From: Fibrobacter sp.
Lineage (GTDB): Bacteria > Fibrobacterota > Fibrobacteria > Fibrobacterales > Fibrobacteraceae
DNA length: 64,000 bases
Assembly: GCA_024398965.1 (NCBI GenBank)
Contig: JAKSIF010000007.1
Span: 82,588 to 146,587 of the forward strand
Reading direction: 5' to 3'
Shown here: piece after piece, positions 26,442 through 35,663 of the stretch
Layout of the letters: every line of letters starts with the position of its first letter
Numbering within the stretch: the stretch's first letter is position 1
Position numbers and translations under genes: made by a program
Notes under the pieces: model-generated
Database searches by the model: none
What the model was told of the DNA's origin: nothing
The model's input: the letters and a program-made list of their open reading frames with translations, nothing else

Positions 26442-28580
26442 ATGAACGTGCTTAAAATATTGATTCCGTTTTCAGTAGTGGCAGCCTTGTTGGCTTGCTC
26501 CGATGATGCTACGTCTAATGCTACGGAGAATAAAGAAGATCCTTCTTCTCTGGAGGACGTGTCTTCGGCTGATGATGTTTCGTCATCAAGCGTCTCGGAT
26601 GAGGCTGTTGTATCAAGTTCTTTGGAGTCGCAGCTTTCTTCGTCTTCTGTAGTTCCTGATACGGCGCGTTTTGATGCCGATGGAAAAATAGGGGAGTTTA
26701 CAGATTCTCGTGACGGTCATGTCTATAAGATTGTAAAAATCGGTGATCAGGTTTGGATGGCTGAAAATTTAGAGTTTGGCCGCTCTAAAAAAAATCCGGG
26801 ATATTCCTGGGCGGAGGCAATGGATTCTTCCTCGACGGGATGCGGTAATGGCAAGTTCATTGTGGATGGCCAGGAGTTTAGTGCTTGTCCTGTTCCAAAG
26901 CCTGTTCAGGGCATTTGCCCTGCGGGTTGGCATTTGCCTTCTGTTGAAGAATATGAAACACTGATTGATTTTGTGGGTGGCGCTTCTGTAGCTGGAGAAA
27001 AACTGAAATCCACATCTGGATGGAATGGTGTTGGAAATGGTACCGACGCCTACGGCTTCAATGCGCTGCCATCCCCGTACAATCGCTTTGCAACGTCTGA
27101 TGTAAAAAATAATGGAGACGTGGTTTATGTAGAGCTGAGCCATGAGAGTCGTTGGGCCAAATTATGGAGTGGAGACAGAAAATTCTTCAAGGATTTCTCT
27201 GTTCGCTGCGTCATGGGGCAAGGACATGATGCTTCTGATATTGTCATTCCTGAAATACCTAAGGAAACCTATACCGGCGATTACGGAACTTTTGTGGATT
27301 CGCGCGATGGCAGAACGTACAAGACAGTAGAAATCGGAAATCAAACATGGATGGCTGAAAATCTGAATTACATCTACGACGAAGAGCTAAGTTATGGGTG
27401 TACCGTGGGCGAGGGCGTAGATTGCAATGGTAATGGACTTTATTACTCCTACGATGAGGCTTTGGACTCAAAAAGAACGAATTGCTCTGTTGAAAATTTG
27501 ACAGGGGAAGATTTCTTTACAAATTGTGGCGTAGCCTTGCCCATGCAGGGAATTTGTCCCGACGGTTGGCACTTGCCTTCCAAAGAGGAGTGGATGACCC
27601 TTGTTGCCTATGTGACGGGATACGAGTCCGGTGAAATGCTTCATGGAAGTAAGGATGCTGGCTATTTGCTGAAAACGTCAAAGGAATGGCCCGTTGGCTC
27701 TATGGGTATCAATGCTTTTGGTTTCTCTGCGTTGCCTGTAGAAGATCAACGGGACAGAATCATTACAGGTTACGAAGACTCGTTTGAAGTTTGCTATTGG
27801 GCTGGGTCAATCAGCGATAATCTTCCCTGGTTTAGTCATGACTTTTTCTGCATCGATGGAAAATCTGCGTATGTAGGCACGTACATGGTTGATGGCGCAG
27901 CTGCTCCTGTTCGCTGCGTCAAGGGCGAAGGCAACATCAAGTGGCAAAAAGAATTGAACTCTTCCTCTTCCGCGGAAATTTCCTCTTCTAGCGTGAGTTA
28001 CGGGCAATTGACGGATGAACGTGATGGCAACGTCTATAAGACGGTAAAGATTAATGACCGCGTCTGGATGGCTGAGAACTTGAAGTATAAGGTTGCTGAT
28101 GGCAAAAGTTTCTGCAACTGCGGTGATACCTCATCTTGCGATGGCTGGGGCTTGCTCTATACGATGAATGCTGCAAAGGATTCTTCTCTTTGCCCTGTCG
28201 GCTGGCATGTTCCCTCAAAGACAGAAATGGATAAGCTTGTATATGAAGTAAATGGTTTTGGCAAAACTGATGTGATGCTGAGATCCAAGGATGGCTGGCG
28301 GACTGTTGCGGATAGCTATCTTCGCGGAACAGATGACTTTGGTTTTGGTGCTGTTCCTGCAGGAATTTTGTGGATGCCCATGGATGACTATTATGAGGAA
28401 ACCTCATACTGTGGAACTCTTCCGGATGATGAAAGTGAATATGCCGCCTTCTGGACTTCCGATGGTTCGCTCATGGGTATTGCTGTTAACTATAATTCCG
28501 AAATGATAAAGTATACGGATCCAAGTGAACTTAATGAGGGCGAATTTGCGTTCTCCGTCCGTTGCGTCCAGAATGAGTAA
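26442..28580 (+). CDS. Lipoprotein with three FISUMP domains
   Basis: The 712-residue protein has a lipoprotein signal (lipobox LLAC, Cys19), a Ser/Asp-rich linker (about 20-80) and three Fibrobacter major paralogous domains (about 85-275, 287-505 and 525-712). Each begins with a DSRDGHVYKIVKIGDQVWMAENL-type block (quoted in shortened form: VWMAENL or TWMAENL), has GICPAGWHLP or a like WH[LV]PS block, and ends VRCVxxE/G. A Ser-rich spacer separates domains two and three. Most proteins of this family have one domain. The role is unknown. GGAGG precedes the ATG. Confidence 0.85.
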   Translation: MNVLKILIPFSVVAALLACSDDATSNATENKEDPSSLEDVSSADDVSSSSVSDEAVVSSSLESQLSSSSVVPDTARFDADGKIGEFTDSRDGHVYKIVKIGDQVWMAENLEFGRSKKNPGYSWAEAMDSSSTGCGNGKFIVDGQEFSACPVPKPVQGICPAGWHLPSVEEYETLIDFVGGASVAGEKLKSTSGWNGVGNGTDAYGFNALPSPYNRFATSDVKNNGDVVYVELSHESRWAKLWSGDRKFFKDFSVRCVMGQGHDASDIVIPEIPKETYTGDYGTFVDSRDGRTYKTVEIGNQTWMAENLNYIYDEELSYGCTVGEGVDCNGNGLYYSYDEALDSKRTNCSVENLTGEDFFTNCGVALPMQGICPDGWHLPSKEEWMTLVAYVTGYESGEMLHGSKDAGYLLKTSKEWPVGSMGINAFGFSALPVEDQRDRIITGYEDSFEVCYWAGSISDNLPWFSHDFFCIDGKSAYVGTYMVDGAAAPVRCVKGEGNIKWQKELNSSSSAEISSSSVSYGQLTDERDGNVYKTVKINDRVWMAENLKYKVADGKSFCNCGDTSSCDGWGLLYTMNAAKDSSLCPVGWHVPSKTEMDKLVYEVNGFGKTDVMLRSKDGWRTVADSYLRGTDDFGFGAVPAGILWMPMDDYYEETSYCGTLPDDESEYAAFWTSDGSLMGIAVNYNSEMIKYTDPSELNEGEFAFSVRCVQNE

Positions 28581-28593
28581 AATTGTAAATACC

Positions 28594-28614
28594 AATTACG
28601 AAGTACGATTTACG
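28594..28614. repeat. Heptanucleotide array, AWKTACG units
   Basis: Three consecutive 7-base units read AATTACG, AAGTACG and ATTTACG. They lie just after the triple-FISUMP gene stop, in the same gap as the array at 28650. Confidence 0.6.
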
Positions 28615-28649
28615 AGATAGATAATCGTAGCGATGTCGCCTAACATTCT

Positions 28650-28684
28650 CTCATAATTCATAACTCATAATTCATAATTAAAAA
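28650..28684. repeat. Heptanucleotide array, YTCATAA units
   Basis: Four exact 7-base units, CTCATAA, TTCATAA, CTCATAA and TTCATAA, are followed by TTAAAAA. The period equals that of the arrays at 44672, 46402, 47826 and 61659, but the unit sequence differs. Confidence 0.75.
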
Positions 28685-28719
28685 ACGTCTGTCAGCTTTA
28701 GCTGCCGGACGTTTTTTTT
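28685..28719 (+). terminator. Terminator before the orphan ABC ATPase gene
   Basis: ACGTCTGTCAGC (28685-28696) pairs with GCTGCCGGACGT (28701-28712) over a TTTA loop, with two internal mismatches, followed by a run of T. Confidence 0.8.
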
Positions 28720-28754
28720 GGGTTTGTGCTGCAGTCTTTTCTATATTCTTCCCT

Positions 28755-29609
28755 ATGGCTGCGATTTATCTAGAAAATGTTTCTTTTCGCTATCCGGGCG
28801 CTACTGCTGAAGCTCTCTCTCAGGTGAATCTTGAAATTCCAGAAGGAAGCTTCTTTGCGCTGCTGGGGCCCAATGGGGCCGGGAAGACAACTCTTCTTCG
28901 ATTGCTTTGCGGTCGGTTTCCTTGTTTTAAGGGAAAAATTGAAATTGCCCAGGAGTTCCGTGGCAAGAATGGATTCCTTGATCCTTCCGTTTTTGGGGTG
29001 CTGCTTGAAAATCCGGGAATCTATCCCAGGCTTTCCATAGAAGAATACGTGGAATATTTTGCAGGATTCTATGGCTTTGGGGAGTCTGGCATCAGCCGAA
29101 AAAATGAGTTTAAGAAAAGAATTCGTGATCTGTCCAATAAGTTGGAATTGCCTGATTTAAGCACCAAGATGTCAGCCCTTTCTCTGGGAAATCGTCAGAA
29201 GGTTCAGCTTCTCCGTTCCATGGTACCATCTCCGAGGCTGTTAATTCTTGACGAGCCTGTTGCCAACCTGGATCCTGCATCCCGCGAGATGGTCTGGTCT
29301 TTGATTGCTGACTGGCGAAAAAACGAGGGCGGTACGGCCATTGTTTGTTCTCATATCCTTGCTGAAATGGAAAGCGAAGCCACCGACTATGCCATCATCG
29401 AACGCGGTCGCGTTTTGAAATCTGGAGCTGTCGCCTCCGCTATTGCGGCTGATTCTTCCAACGGAAATCGCTTTAGCCTGACTCTTGAAAAGGGCGTGTC
29501 GGAGGAACAGATTCTTCAGGCACTTTCTGCTGCAGGAATTGCGAACGCTTCTGTGCATGCCGCCAATAAGAACCTTTCTGACTTGTATCGCGAAACGGTA
29601 AACCGATAA
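28755..29609 (+). CDS. ABC transporter ATP-binding protein, no permease alongside
   Basis: The 284-residue ATPase has Walker A LLGPNGAGKTTLLRLL, a signature of the LSLGNRQK form used by CcmA/DrrA-type exporters, Walker B LLILDEPVANLDP and the switch His in CSHILAEME. No membrane component is encoded on either side: upstream is a terminator and downstream is the convergent tamA-like gene. Its partner must be elsewhere, or it works alone. TATATT lies 7 bases before the ATG and no Shine-Dalgarno sequence is visible. Confidence 0.85.
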   Translation: MAAIYLENVSFRYPGATAEALSQVNLEIPEGSFFALLGPNGAGKTTLLRLLCGRFPCFKGKIEIAQEFRGKNGFLDPSVFGVLLENPGIYPRLSIEEYVEYFAGFYGFGESGISRKNEFKKRIRDLSNKLELPDLSTKMSALSLGNRQKVQLLRSMVPSPRLLILDEPVANLDPASREMVWSLIADWRKNEGGTAIVCSHILAEMESEATDYAIIERGRVLKSGAVASAIAADSSNGNRFSLTLEKGVSEEQILQALSAAGIANASVHAANKNLSDLYRETVNR

Positions 29610-29661
29610 TCGGTTATAAGCCCGACAACCGGGTTGTTGCTATACCTTAAGCAAACTGTGG

Positions 29662-31548
29662 CTAGAATGTTTGGGACAGGTCGAAGGCGAATCTGCCTGT
29701 GGCGAAGTGTTCCAGGTCCCAGTTATCCAGATGTTTCTTGAAGGCATAATCCAGGCGGAATGTCAAGAACTGCCATTGGTAGCGAAGTCCAAGACCTAGA
29801 CTTTCGTCGGTTTCCGGGGCGTAAATTTCGTCGACGTCAGTAACCTTGGCCCAGTCGTAGAATTGAACGATTTGCCAGTGTCTGGCGCTCTTCCATGGTA
29901 ATGTCCAGCGGATTTCCTGATTAAATCGGAAGTAGGTGGGGGTAAGGCCAGTATTGATTATGGTTTCGCCTTCCTTTTCAGGATCCGGTTCTTCGTAGCT
30001 TGCGTAGATACTTCTGAATCGGTAACCACGTACCGACCTGGAACCGCCCTGATAGAACATGCGGGCATCGTCTTCAAGGGCCTTGGCAAAGAACTTGCCC
30101 GTGCTTCCGCTGAGAGCTCCGTTGAATGTCCAAAATAGCGGAATGTAGATGTTGGCTGTAAATTCTCCGTAGGAGTACGGGTCGCCGATCATGGTTAGGG
30201 AGTAAATGTCTCCATCCCAGTTTGTGCCGGCGCCAACAGTAGGTGCAAGACGGATTCCCTTTGTTGGATTGAAGTAGTCGTTGGTATAGTCGAAGGTCAG
30301 AGCGACTTCTCCCTTCAATTTGAACATTTCATCTGTAATTTTATTCACATATCGTGTATCCAGTGTACCACGGAATTTGATATGCTTGGTAATGCCGAAG
30401 GTAAGGTCGCCACGGTTAATGACTTCGTATCGCTCTTCAATGCTGTCGGGATATGCCGGCGGATTGATTTTTTCGTGATTTAGCGTGAGACGGTCTTCAA
30501 ATCGGATAGCGGTGGGAATGAAGCTGAACGATGTTCCGAATAGCAACGGATTGGCGTAGCCTACGGATGCTTCCTGTTTATGTTGGGCAACAAGGGCGCT
30601 GGTTGAAAATTCATTGAACCGGCCGAAGAAATTTTTGTGTCGTGCATACACCTGGGCGCCAAATCCGTAGATCTCTTCATAGAAGAATCCGTATCGGTTT
30701 TCTCCAGGAATTCGCTCTGTCACGTTCATGTGAACGTCCGAAAGGCCGTCTTCTCTTAGGGAGTCGCTGAGCTTGATTTGTGTAAACAACTGCGTTGAGA
30801 ACAGCTTTGACTTGAAGGAATTATACTGGTCTCCGTCAATGGTTTCGCCCTGCGGAATTCTCCAAAGGGACGATAGCCATGCCGTGTCGGTCAAACCGGC
30901 TTCGCTGATGGAATCGCTCTTGACGCTGGGCGTGACGGATCTCTTGCTGCTGCTGACCATGTTGCCCATCATTACCTTGGGTCCGGGCTCTACGGTAATC
31001 TCCACGTAAATCTTTTTGCGGGTCGTATCCAGCATTTCGATGGAAGAAACATAGGCATGCAGGAATCCTTGCTTGCGGTAGGCTCGCTGAATGTTCTGCA
31101 AGTCTTCGGAAATGTCGTCGTGATTGTAGAATCTGTCCTTGGATGTGTTCAGGCTGGTTTCGTCAATGTGAATCTTGCTGTCTTCGGGAACTTTAAGCTT
31201 GACGCCGTTAAAGCGGTAACGCTCACCGTCACGAATGTTAAAGTAATAGCCGCGGACGACACTGTCCTGGCTGATTCTGTCTCTATGTACGTCCAGGACG
31301 ATATCAAGGCTGTAGTAGCCGCGGGAATAGTATAGAGATTTTATGTTCTCCAAGGACAGACGCATCAAGAAGTCTTGCTTGGTGGAGTCCATCTGGCCGA
31401 ATTCTTCCGGAATGTCCAACTGTTCTTCCAGCTGGTACGAAGAGAATGCCTTATTTCCGCTAATGTCGATGTACCAAGGATGTTTGACACCCTCGTCTGC
31501 AAAAAGTATTGCGGTGAGTATGAAAAGGAGTCCTAGAATCTTTCTCAT
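29662..31548 (-). CDS. tamA: TamA/BamA-like Omp85 outer-membrane protein
   Basis: The 628-residue protein has a signal peptide (MRKILGLLFILTAILFADEG), POTRA-like segments (about 20-260, for example YYSRGYYSLDIVLDVHRD and YRKQGFLHAYVSSIEM) and an Omp85 barrel (about 265-628). The barrel contains YQGGSRSVRGYRFRSIY, the conserved G-x-R-G-Y loop motif, and ends LSQTF with a terminal Phe. Its ATG overlaps the TamB-like stop by four bases. Together they should form a TAM-type complex that inserts outer-membrane proteins or moves lipids. The symbol is given by context; BamA itself is probably elsewhere. Confidence 0.85.
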   Translation of the reverse strand: MRKILGLLFILTAILFADEGVKHPWYIDISGNKAFSSYQLEEQLDIPEEFGQMDSTKQDFLMRLSLENIKSLYYSRGYYSLDIVLDVHRDRISQDSVVRGYYFNIRDGERYRFNGVKLKVPEDSKIHIDETSLNTSKDRFYNHDDISEDLQNIQRAYRKQGFLHAYVSSIEMLDTTRKKIYVEITVEPGPKVMMGNMVSSSKRSVTPSVKSDSISEAGLTDTAWLSSLWRIPQGETIDGDQYNSFKSKLFSTQLFTQIKLSDSLREDGLSDVHMNVTERIPGENRYGFFYEEIYGFGAQVYARHKNFFGRFNEFSTSALVAQHKQEASVGYANPLLFGTSFSFIPTAIRFEDRLTLNHEKINPPAYPDSIEERYEVINRGDLTFGITKHIKFRGTLDTRYVNKITDEMFKLKGEVALTFDYTNDYFNPTKGIRLAPTVGAGTNWDGDIYSLTMIGDPYSYGEFTANIYIPLFWTFNGALSGSTGKFFAKALEDDARMFYQGGSRSVRGYRFRSIYASYEEPDPEKEGETIINTGLTPTYFRFNQEIRWTLPWKSARHWQIVQFYDWAKVTDVDEIYAPETDESLGLGLRYQWQFLTFRLDYAFKKHLDNWDLEHFATGRFAFDLSQTF

Positions 31549-34500
31549 TTCTTATCCTCCTTTTCTTCATTAGGTTGGCTGTATACACTTTCGCATTTTC
31601 CTAACCCAAGAAGGCAAGGATTCCAGTAGCGGTAAGTGTAGTTTATGCCCACATTCTTTTCCATTCGGTTTTCGTTTCCGCCGGTTGTACCGGTATTGGT
31701 AAGATATTGCTTTTGGATTAGCAGAGCATTAAGGGATAGCGACGGAGAAATATGATTCTTGTGAGAATACTCAGCTTCCTGGAAAACGGGGAGCGTGTAG
31801 TTTACGCCGAACTGGAGTGCTTGATCGTAGGTGGGGTTTTCACTCTGGTCCTGGGTGTAGCCGAAAATAAGGCTGAGGTTGTTTACCCAGCGGTCAAGGG
31901 AAATGGGAACCTTTACGTAGCTCGAATCCTTGTCGCTTGAGGAGTTGTTTTCGAACAACATAACCTTCATGTCGATATCGCCGATGTAGTCACCGCCAAG
32001 GGTTTTGTTTGCCGTTGTGGAAATAACCTTACCGATGGCCTTTCCTGCAAGTTTGTTCCAGTCTGTAGCCTCGCCGGAGTCGTCTGCAATACAGCCCAGG
32101 AATATGTTATAGTAAATGGCTGCTGCGGAAGATTCTGTTCCGCAGTTAGAAGACGGCATTGGCTGCGGGTTGGTTATGGTACCTTGAATGTCAAGATTGA
32201 TGGGGCAGGTTTCGTTTTCCTTTTCCTCGGTGTCATTACAGTAGGGCAGATTCTGGATACTGCTGACATCGATTACTCCGTGCTGCCAAGGAACGTCGTT
32301 CCAGGATATTTGGAATGCGTTCAAGTCAAACTGATAAATTTCCTTGACTCCGATAAAGCCGCTATTTGTGTTGGTAATATCGCCTCGCAGTAGCGGACGG
32401 TTTGTGCTTCCAAGAATCCAAATGTCTACAGTAAAGGGGAAGGTGGCGAAGGGGGTCACGATGGCGATAGAGTCTTTCTGTGTATCACTGATATGCAAAG
32501 AAAGATTGATGGGGCTTGCAGTAGAAAGCTTGGCTTCCTGCTGGGTCTCCTTCTGTCTGAGTTTTGCAATGGAGTTGTTTAGCAAGGTAAGGTACTTGTC
32601 CAATGCGGTGGGCGTAACCTCGATGTCGAATTCCTTGTAGTACGTTAGACGGTCTATGGAAAGGTTTCCGAAGATGGTGTTGTTCTTGATGATGCCTTCA
32701 GTACTGTGCGGAATGCTGAAACCTACATCCGCATGTCCAAGTGCATCGGCCTTACCGTAAATATCATGATTGAACTGATAGGTAATCTTGGGAATCTCTG
32801 CAGAAATCAACAGGGAATCAGCGTTGTCTTCCATGTGTCCGTTGATGTCTTCAAGAACAATGGAATGCTCATCCAGATCAATGGTGAACTGCTTCGACTT
32901 CACGTCGATTGCTTCAAGCATCAAGCTGTCTATGTTGAACTTGAGTGTAGCAAGGATGGACTCTCCACGTTTGTTGGTTGTGCTGGCTCGAGTTACGTTG
33001 AGTACTCCGTTTTCCACATTTCCTTCTAGGCTGAACGGTATCAGAAGATTCATCTTCGGGGGCTGGTACGTTGTGGAACTTGTCTTGAAGTTCGCCGAGA
33101 TTCCATGAAGTCCCTTTCTTATGTCGGCTGTCAAATCCATATGTAAGTCAGTGTTCTTGATTTCACTGATGGTCTTAGGAATGTACCATGAACCATTGGC
33201 GTCGACGGTGCCCGTAAAGATAAGGTCGTTGTCGATGAAGCCTTCTGCCCAGAGGGTTCCACCGTTATCACTGCCGTGAGAGAAACTGACGTGGCGCTTG
33301 TCGTTGAAAATGTGATCCAAAATGACCTGGGTGTTTCCTGTCCATCCGCCACCGCCGATGTCTAGATAGGCGTTCAGCTCGGCCTTGTCACCTTCGGCGA
33401 AAATGTTCAATTTCTGAATGTTGAAAACGTTTGATGGAATGTTGGAAAATTCAATGTTAAAGAAGTTCAGGTTTCCGATAAGTCCCTGTCCTTCGTTGTA
33501 TGCCAGTTCGCCGGTCAGCATACCGGAGGCGAAGGTCGTGTCTTGCAACGGTTCCAGAAGCAGAGGGATGCTGAAGTCCTTGGACGAGATCCAGGCGTTC
33601 AGGACCTGTATGGGCAAGAAGCTAGTTGGCTTGAATTCCGGATTGGAATCGTTGGGGATGATGAACGAACCATTTGCCATGACACTGTTCTTGTTATGGA
33701 ATGCGTTCGCCTTGTCTACGAAAATGGTATCGCCGTTCTGCCTTACCACAAGATCTGCGGAGACATTGAACGCGTCAAGTTCACCATCGATGGTCACCTC
33801 GGCAAGACCGATGTTGTTGTCGAAGTCCTGGTGCCACTCACCGGTCACCTTTCCATTGATTTTTTCGTTGAACTTGAAGTTCGCAAAGGGGATGGTTGCT
33901 AGAACGGTGTGTTCTGCCTTCACGTCTAGTGTGATGGTGTCTCCAATGCCGATATAGGCGCTGGCCTTGCCTCCATTGCGCTGGGTTACGTTCCAGGAAG
34001 TGTGGGGGTGCGGGTCGTTCCACTTCACATCGCCGTCGAAGTCGAAAGTTTCTTTAGGAGTGTAGATGATGCCTTTACTGAAATCAATGCCCTTGGTGTT
34101 CAGTTCCAGATAGACTTCCAGGGAATCTGCAGTCATGTGGTAGGCGTAGGGGACTGTGTCGAACTTGGCCAGGACACGCAGCTTATGCAAGTCGAACGTG
34201 CCATAAAGCTTTGGATTGGTCGTGAATTCCAGGTTGCCGTGAGTCCAGTCTATGGCCCATGGCTCATAAGGGGAAATATCTCCTACGAAGTCGATGTACA
34301 GGGAATCCTCGAAATCTAAGGTTCCGGTTACGACAGATCCTTGTCGTGTTACCACGACTGCATCGATCTTGTTGCCGGTTTTGCGGGCCCCTTCGATTTC
34401 AAGATCCAGCGGCATCATCTGGGGGCCGAACAGGGCGTTCATGTTTTCCACTTGAACGTCGAATACACCATCCAGGTTTTTGTCAAAATCGCCTTCAATA

Positions 34501-35444
34501 TGGATGGTTCCTCCTTCGTTGTTCTCCATGGTAATGTCAGTATGGAATTGTTCAGCGTCGCCCTTCAGCTTGATGGTGATGTCTTCGGGCTCCAGAGGCC
34601 ATAGGGCGCCTACATGAGTTTGAACGGTTGCGTTGTACTGGGCGCTGTTCTTCTTGGTATCGACGGTTGCGTCTACGTCTACTTTCAGTTTACCGATGCC
34701 TGGCAGGGCTTCGGGCAGCTTGAAGGGCAGCCAGTCCTCGGGCGAGTTTACCGTAACCTTGGTACTTGTATTGACTACAGAAAGATTGTTCTTCGGTGCG
34801 TCTGCCTTGACTATGACAGAGTCCGTAGCTGTCTTAACCTTGGCATCAAGCTTCAGGTTTTCGCCCTCGAAGTCGGCTTCTAGATTGATCGCGGCGGGAC
34901 TTATCAGGAAGTCGCCGGATACGGAATCGATTTTAAGTGCGGCGGCCTTTTGCCCCTGGCTCTTTATGTCTAGCTGGGAAACCTCCCAGTGCTTCCCGTC
35001 AGAAAGTTTGACGTTTGTTTGGGCTATATTGACATGGGCCGGCAGGTAGAACTTCATTTTTTCGGGAACTGCCGGGGTGAAACTGGAGTCGGGTTGCTCT
35101 TCCACCTTGGTAGAATCGCCTTGTGGAAGGCTTACATAGGCATCCACCGTGTCAACCTTGAACTCAATGCCCTTTACGTCGCCGAAAATGGTAATGTCCA
35201 GGCTCGGGTTGGTCACCTTGACTTCGGTGCTGTCCACGGAGACCCGGACGGAGTCGAAGCTGTGGGTCAACAGTCCGTCCATCTTGTGACCATAGGGGGT
35301 TATAGTCACGCCGTTGATGGTATGGGGGGTAGAAAGGATTCTTTCCACGAGTGCACGGCAAAACCAAGCGCCAAGAGCAATGGCGCTAACAACAACTGTT
35401 GCAATGACAGCTGTTCCTGCAAATGTGGAAATTCTACGTTTCAC
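31545..35444 (-). CDS. tamB: TamB-like AsmA-family translocation/assembly protein
   Basis: The 1299-residue protein has one N-terminal membrane helix (VIATVVVSAIALGAWFCRAL) and a very long beta-rich periplasmic part. Near the C-terminus lies the TamB/DUF490 region (LSLHISDTQKDSIAI, VDIWILGSTNRPLLRGDI, DLNAFQISWNDVPWQHG), ending GLGKCESVYSQPNEEKEDKK. TamB proteins span the periplasm and carry lipids or aid barrel assembly with TamA. The start is GTG at 35444. It is coupled to the TamA-like gene through ATGA. Confidence 0.85.
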   Translation of the reverse strand: MKRRISTFAGTAVIATVVVSAIALGAWFCRALVERILSTPHTINGVTITPYGHKMDGLLTHSFDSVRVSVDSTEVKVTNPSLDITIFGDVKGIEFKVDTVDAYVSLPQGDSTKVEEQPDSSFTPAVPEKMKFYLPAHVNIAQTNVKLSDGKHWEVSQLDIKSQGQKAAALKIDSVSGDFLISPAAINLEADFEGENLKLDAKVKTATDSVIVKADAPKNNLSVVNTSTKVTVNSPEDWLPFKLPEALPGIGKLKVDVDATVDTKKNSAQYNATVQTHVGALWPLEPEDITIKLKGDAEQFHTDITMENNEGGTIHIEGDFDKNLDGVFDVQVENMNALFGPQMMPLDLEIEGARKTGNKIDAVVVTRQGSVVTGTLDFEDSLYIDFVGDISPYEPWAIDWTHGNLEFTTNPKLYGTFDLHKLRVLAKFDTVPYAYHMTADSLEVYLELNTKGIDFSKGIIYTPKETFDFDGDVKWNDPHPHTSWNVTQRNGGKASAYIGIGDTITLDVKAEHTVLATIPFANFKFNEKINGKVTGEWHQDFDNNIGLAEVTIDGELDAFNVSADLVVRQNGDTIFVDKANAFHNKNSVMANGSFIIPNDSNPEFKPTSFLPIQVLNAWISSKDFSIPLLLEPLQDTTFASGMLTGELAYNEGQGLIGNLNFFNIEFSNIPSNVFNIQKLNIFAEGDKAELNAYLDIGGGGWTGNTQVILDHIFNDKRHVSFSHGSDNGGTLWAEGFIDNDLIFTGTVDANGSWYIPKTISEIKNTDLHMDLTADIRKGLHGISANFKTSSTTYQPPKMNLLIPFSLEGNVENGVLNVTRASTTNKRGESILATLKFNIDSLMLEAIDVKSKQFTIDLDEHSIVLEDINGHMEDNADSLLISAEIPKITYQFNHDIYGKADALGHADVGFSIPHSTEGIIKNNTIFGNLSIDRLTYYKEFDIEVTPTALDKYLTLLNNSIAKLRQKETQQEAKLSTASPINLSLHISDTQKDSIAIVTPFATFPFTVDIWILGSTNRPLLRGDITNTNSGFIGVKEIYQFDLNAFQISWNDVPWQHGVIDVSSIQNLPYCNDTEEKENETCPINLDIQGTITNPQPMPSSNCGTESSAAAIYYNIFLGCIADDSGEATDWNKLAGKAIGKVISTTANKTLGGDYIGDIDMKVMLFENNSSSDKDSSYVKVPISLDRWVNNLSLIFGYTQDQSENPTYDQALQFGVNYTLPVFQEAEYSHKNHISPSLSLNALLIQKQYLTNTGTTGGNENRMEKNVGINYTYRYWNPCLLGLGKCESVYSQPNEEKEDKK

Positions 35445-35663
35445 GTAATCAATAAGTTAGCAAAGATGCGTGTAACTCATTGATGCTCAATGAGTTACAG
35501 ACGTCGTAAATGCGGCCGTTTCTTAGTGTTAGTGAACAAGTGTGTACTCCTGTTGTTCGATTTGATGTTTCTTTGGGGTTTTAGAACCATCAGAAATTCA
35601 TTACTTGCTATATTCTGGGCGATTAATTCGCCTTTCAGGCTCTTTGGGAAAATTGAGGTTTCT

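Noticed and set aside
28681..28719. Terminator before the ABC ATPase as a riboswitch
   Set aside because: Only one simple hairpin with a T-run is present and no upstream aptamer-like structure was seen.
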